Shown here: positions 63,101 through 64,000 of the stretch, one piece after another
How positions within the stretch are numbered: position 1 is the first letter of the stretch
Layout of the letters: every line of letters begins with the position of its first letter
Assembly (NCBI RefSeq): GCF_001642475.1
Contig: NW_019173992.1
Coordinates: forward strand, 124,001-188,000
DNA: 64,000 nucleotides
Direction: 5' to 3'
Origin: Fonsecaea monophora
Lineage: Eukaryota; Ascomycota; Eurotiomycetes; Chaetothyriales; Herpotrichiellaceae
Made by a program: the position numbers and the translations under genes
Notes under the pieces: generated by a model
What the model saw: the letters and a program-made list of their open reading frames with translations, nothing else
Databases searched by the model: none
Told to the model about the DNA's origin: nothing

Positions 63101-64000
63101 GCCGCAGGTGACGAATTGTGGGCATCCTGTCAAGCCTCGTTGCCAACTTGCAGCCTTGGTGAGGAGCCTACACAGAGTCTGCACAATTCATCGCGACAGG
63201 GAATCGGATCACAGTTGTCTCCGCACTCTCATTGTGCTGTCAACCCACCTCAAGACCCTCGCCTATGGCTGTTGCACCAGTGGCGCGAGGTGCAGACATC
63301 CTAACCTCGACTCGACAAGAGAAAGATAATGTGGAGCCCTTGGACGGCGCGTGAGCTGCGGCACGACGAGAAGACTCAAGAAAGGCAAAGGAGACTAGAA
63401 TGGGCGTGCGCTGGCGAGAGGATGCGAGCACAAGAGAAGGATTGTGGGCAACTTGCATTATGCTGTCCCACGCCAGCTGGAATTATACGAGCTGGACAAG
63501 TGGTTGACAATTTGACCACCCATTCGTCTCCTGCGTCAAACGTCAAGATCACAGAGATCAGAGGCTTGCCACGCCTGCGTGACACAGCAGCTAAGCCAGC
63601 CACACCCCTCAGGCGTGGGCGGAAAGATGGAAATGCTTGAACTGCGTGCATTGGACTGCAATGTTACACGACATGAACACCCACCATCGTTTATCAGGGA
63701 CGTTGTGCGACAGAATAAGCTATCAACGCCTCTGTCACACAGCAGCTGCAGCTCCTGCATGAACAGACGAGAATACGAGGCTTGCAGAAAGCTGCATGGG
63801 GATAGTTTCCGGGTCCAGAAGATGGACAGACGACAACTGAAAGGGGCCATATCGGGTGATAACGTGGCATCTACATATGCCATCTACCGGTGGCAACCGC
63901 AAGAGGGAAGTAGGAGAAGAATCCGGGAGATTTCAATCCCTCAGAAACCCCTCTGGTTGTGAGTTCGCGCCAACCTGGTGTTGTACGAGCCTTGTTATAC
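60191..64000. other. 3.8 kb without a supportable gene
   Basis: From the chitinase start to the window edge only short frames occur on both strands, the longest being 212 codons (62666-63304, plus) without recognisable motifs. CpG-containing codons are common, so it does not look heavily RIP-mutated. No terminal repeats, transposase or reverse transcriptase motifs were seen. The first few hundred bases should be the chitinase promoter. Confidence 0.5.

Noticed and set aside
62666..63304. 212-codon ATG-initiated ORF on the plus strand
   Set aside because: No recognisable motif, no domain-like pattern, and several competing frames of similar quality overlap it. It may be chance, so it was not called as a gene.

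Overview
The window looks like nuclear DNA of a filamentous ascomycete (Pezizomycotina). It has monocistronic genes on both strands. Introns are mostly 48-80 nt, with GTATGT/GTRAGT donors, CTAAC or CTGAC branch sites and YAG ends. Zn2Cys6 and DUF3468-like regulators, an Argonaute, an extended Hsp20 and a GH18 chitinase also fit that group. A black-yeast or other eurotiomycete-like source is my guess; the sequence does not prove it. No bacterial operons, CRISPR arrays or recognisable transposons were seen.

Layout. 0-10 kb: the end of an amidase, a DUF2235 hydrolase, poly(A) polymerase, a small beta-carbonic anhydrase, and a transcription-factor-like gene divergent from it. 10-25 kb: a long non-coding stretch, then a CAP59/CMT1-type mannosyltransferase, an acidic RRM-like protein, a urea/solute symporter with one unusually long intron, a flavin-reductase-like protein and a MetX-like alpha/beta hydrolase. 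25-46 kb: a DUF1349 protein, the cohesin regulator Pds5, a START-like SRPBCC protein, a catalytically intact Argonaute, the ribosome-biogenesis factor Utp10 and the RNA-surveillance/RNAi factor NRDE2. 46-52 kb: a Zn2Cys6 regulator with an apparent one-base frameshift and a second regulator-like gene. 52-60 kb: a tRNA gene, a CYP59-like P450, an Hsp20 with long disordered arms and a secreted GH18 chitinase. From 60.2 kb to the end no gene could be supported.

Most neighbours look like ordinary housekeeping or accessory genes without an operon-like link. RNA metabolism is well represented (poly(A) polymerase, Argonaute, Utp10, NRDE2, RRM-like protein), but co-regulation is not shown by the sequence.

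The most striking feature is at 52112-52364 on the minus strand. A tRNA-Leu(CAG) gene folds into a complete class II cloverleaf only if two GT-AG, branch-site-containing introns of the mRNA type are removed, in addition to a normal 37/38 tRNA intron. One interrupts the tRNA between positions 9 and 10, the other sits inside the anticodon stem between 29 and 30. A TATA-like element about 30 bp upstream and a T7 run just downstream suggest RNA polymerase III transcription. The gene therefore appears to need both the spliceosome and the tRNA endonuclease.
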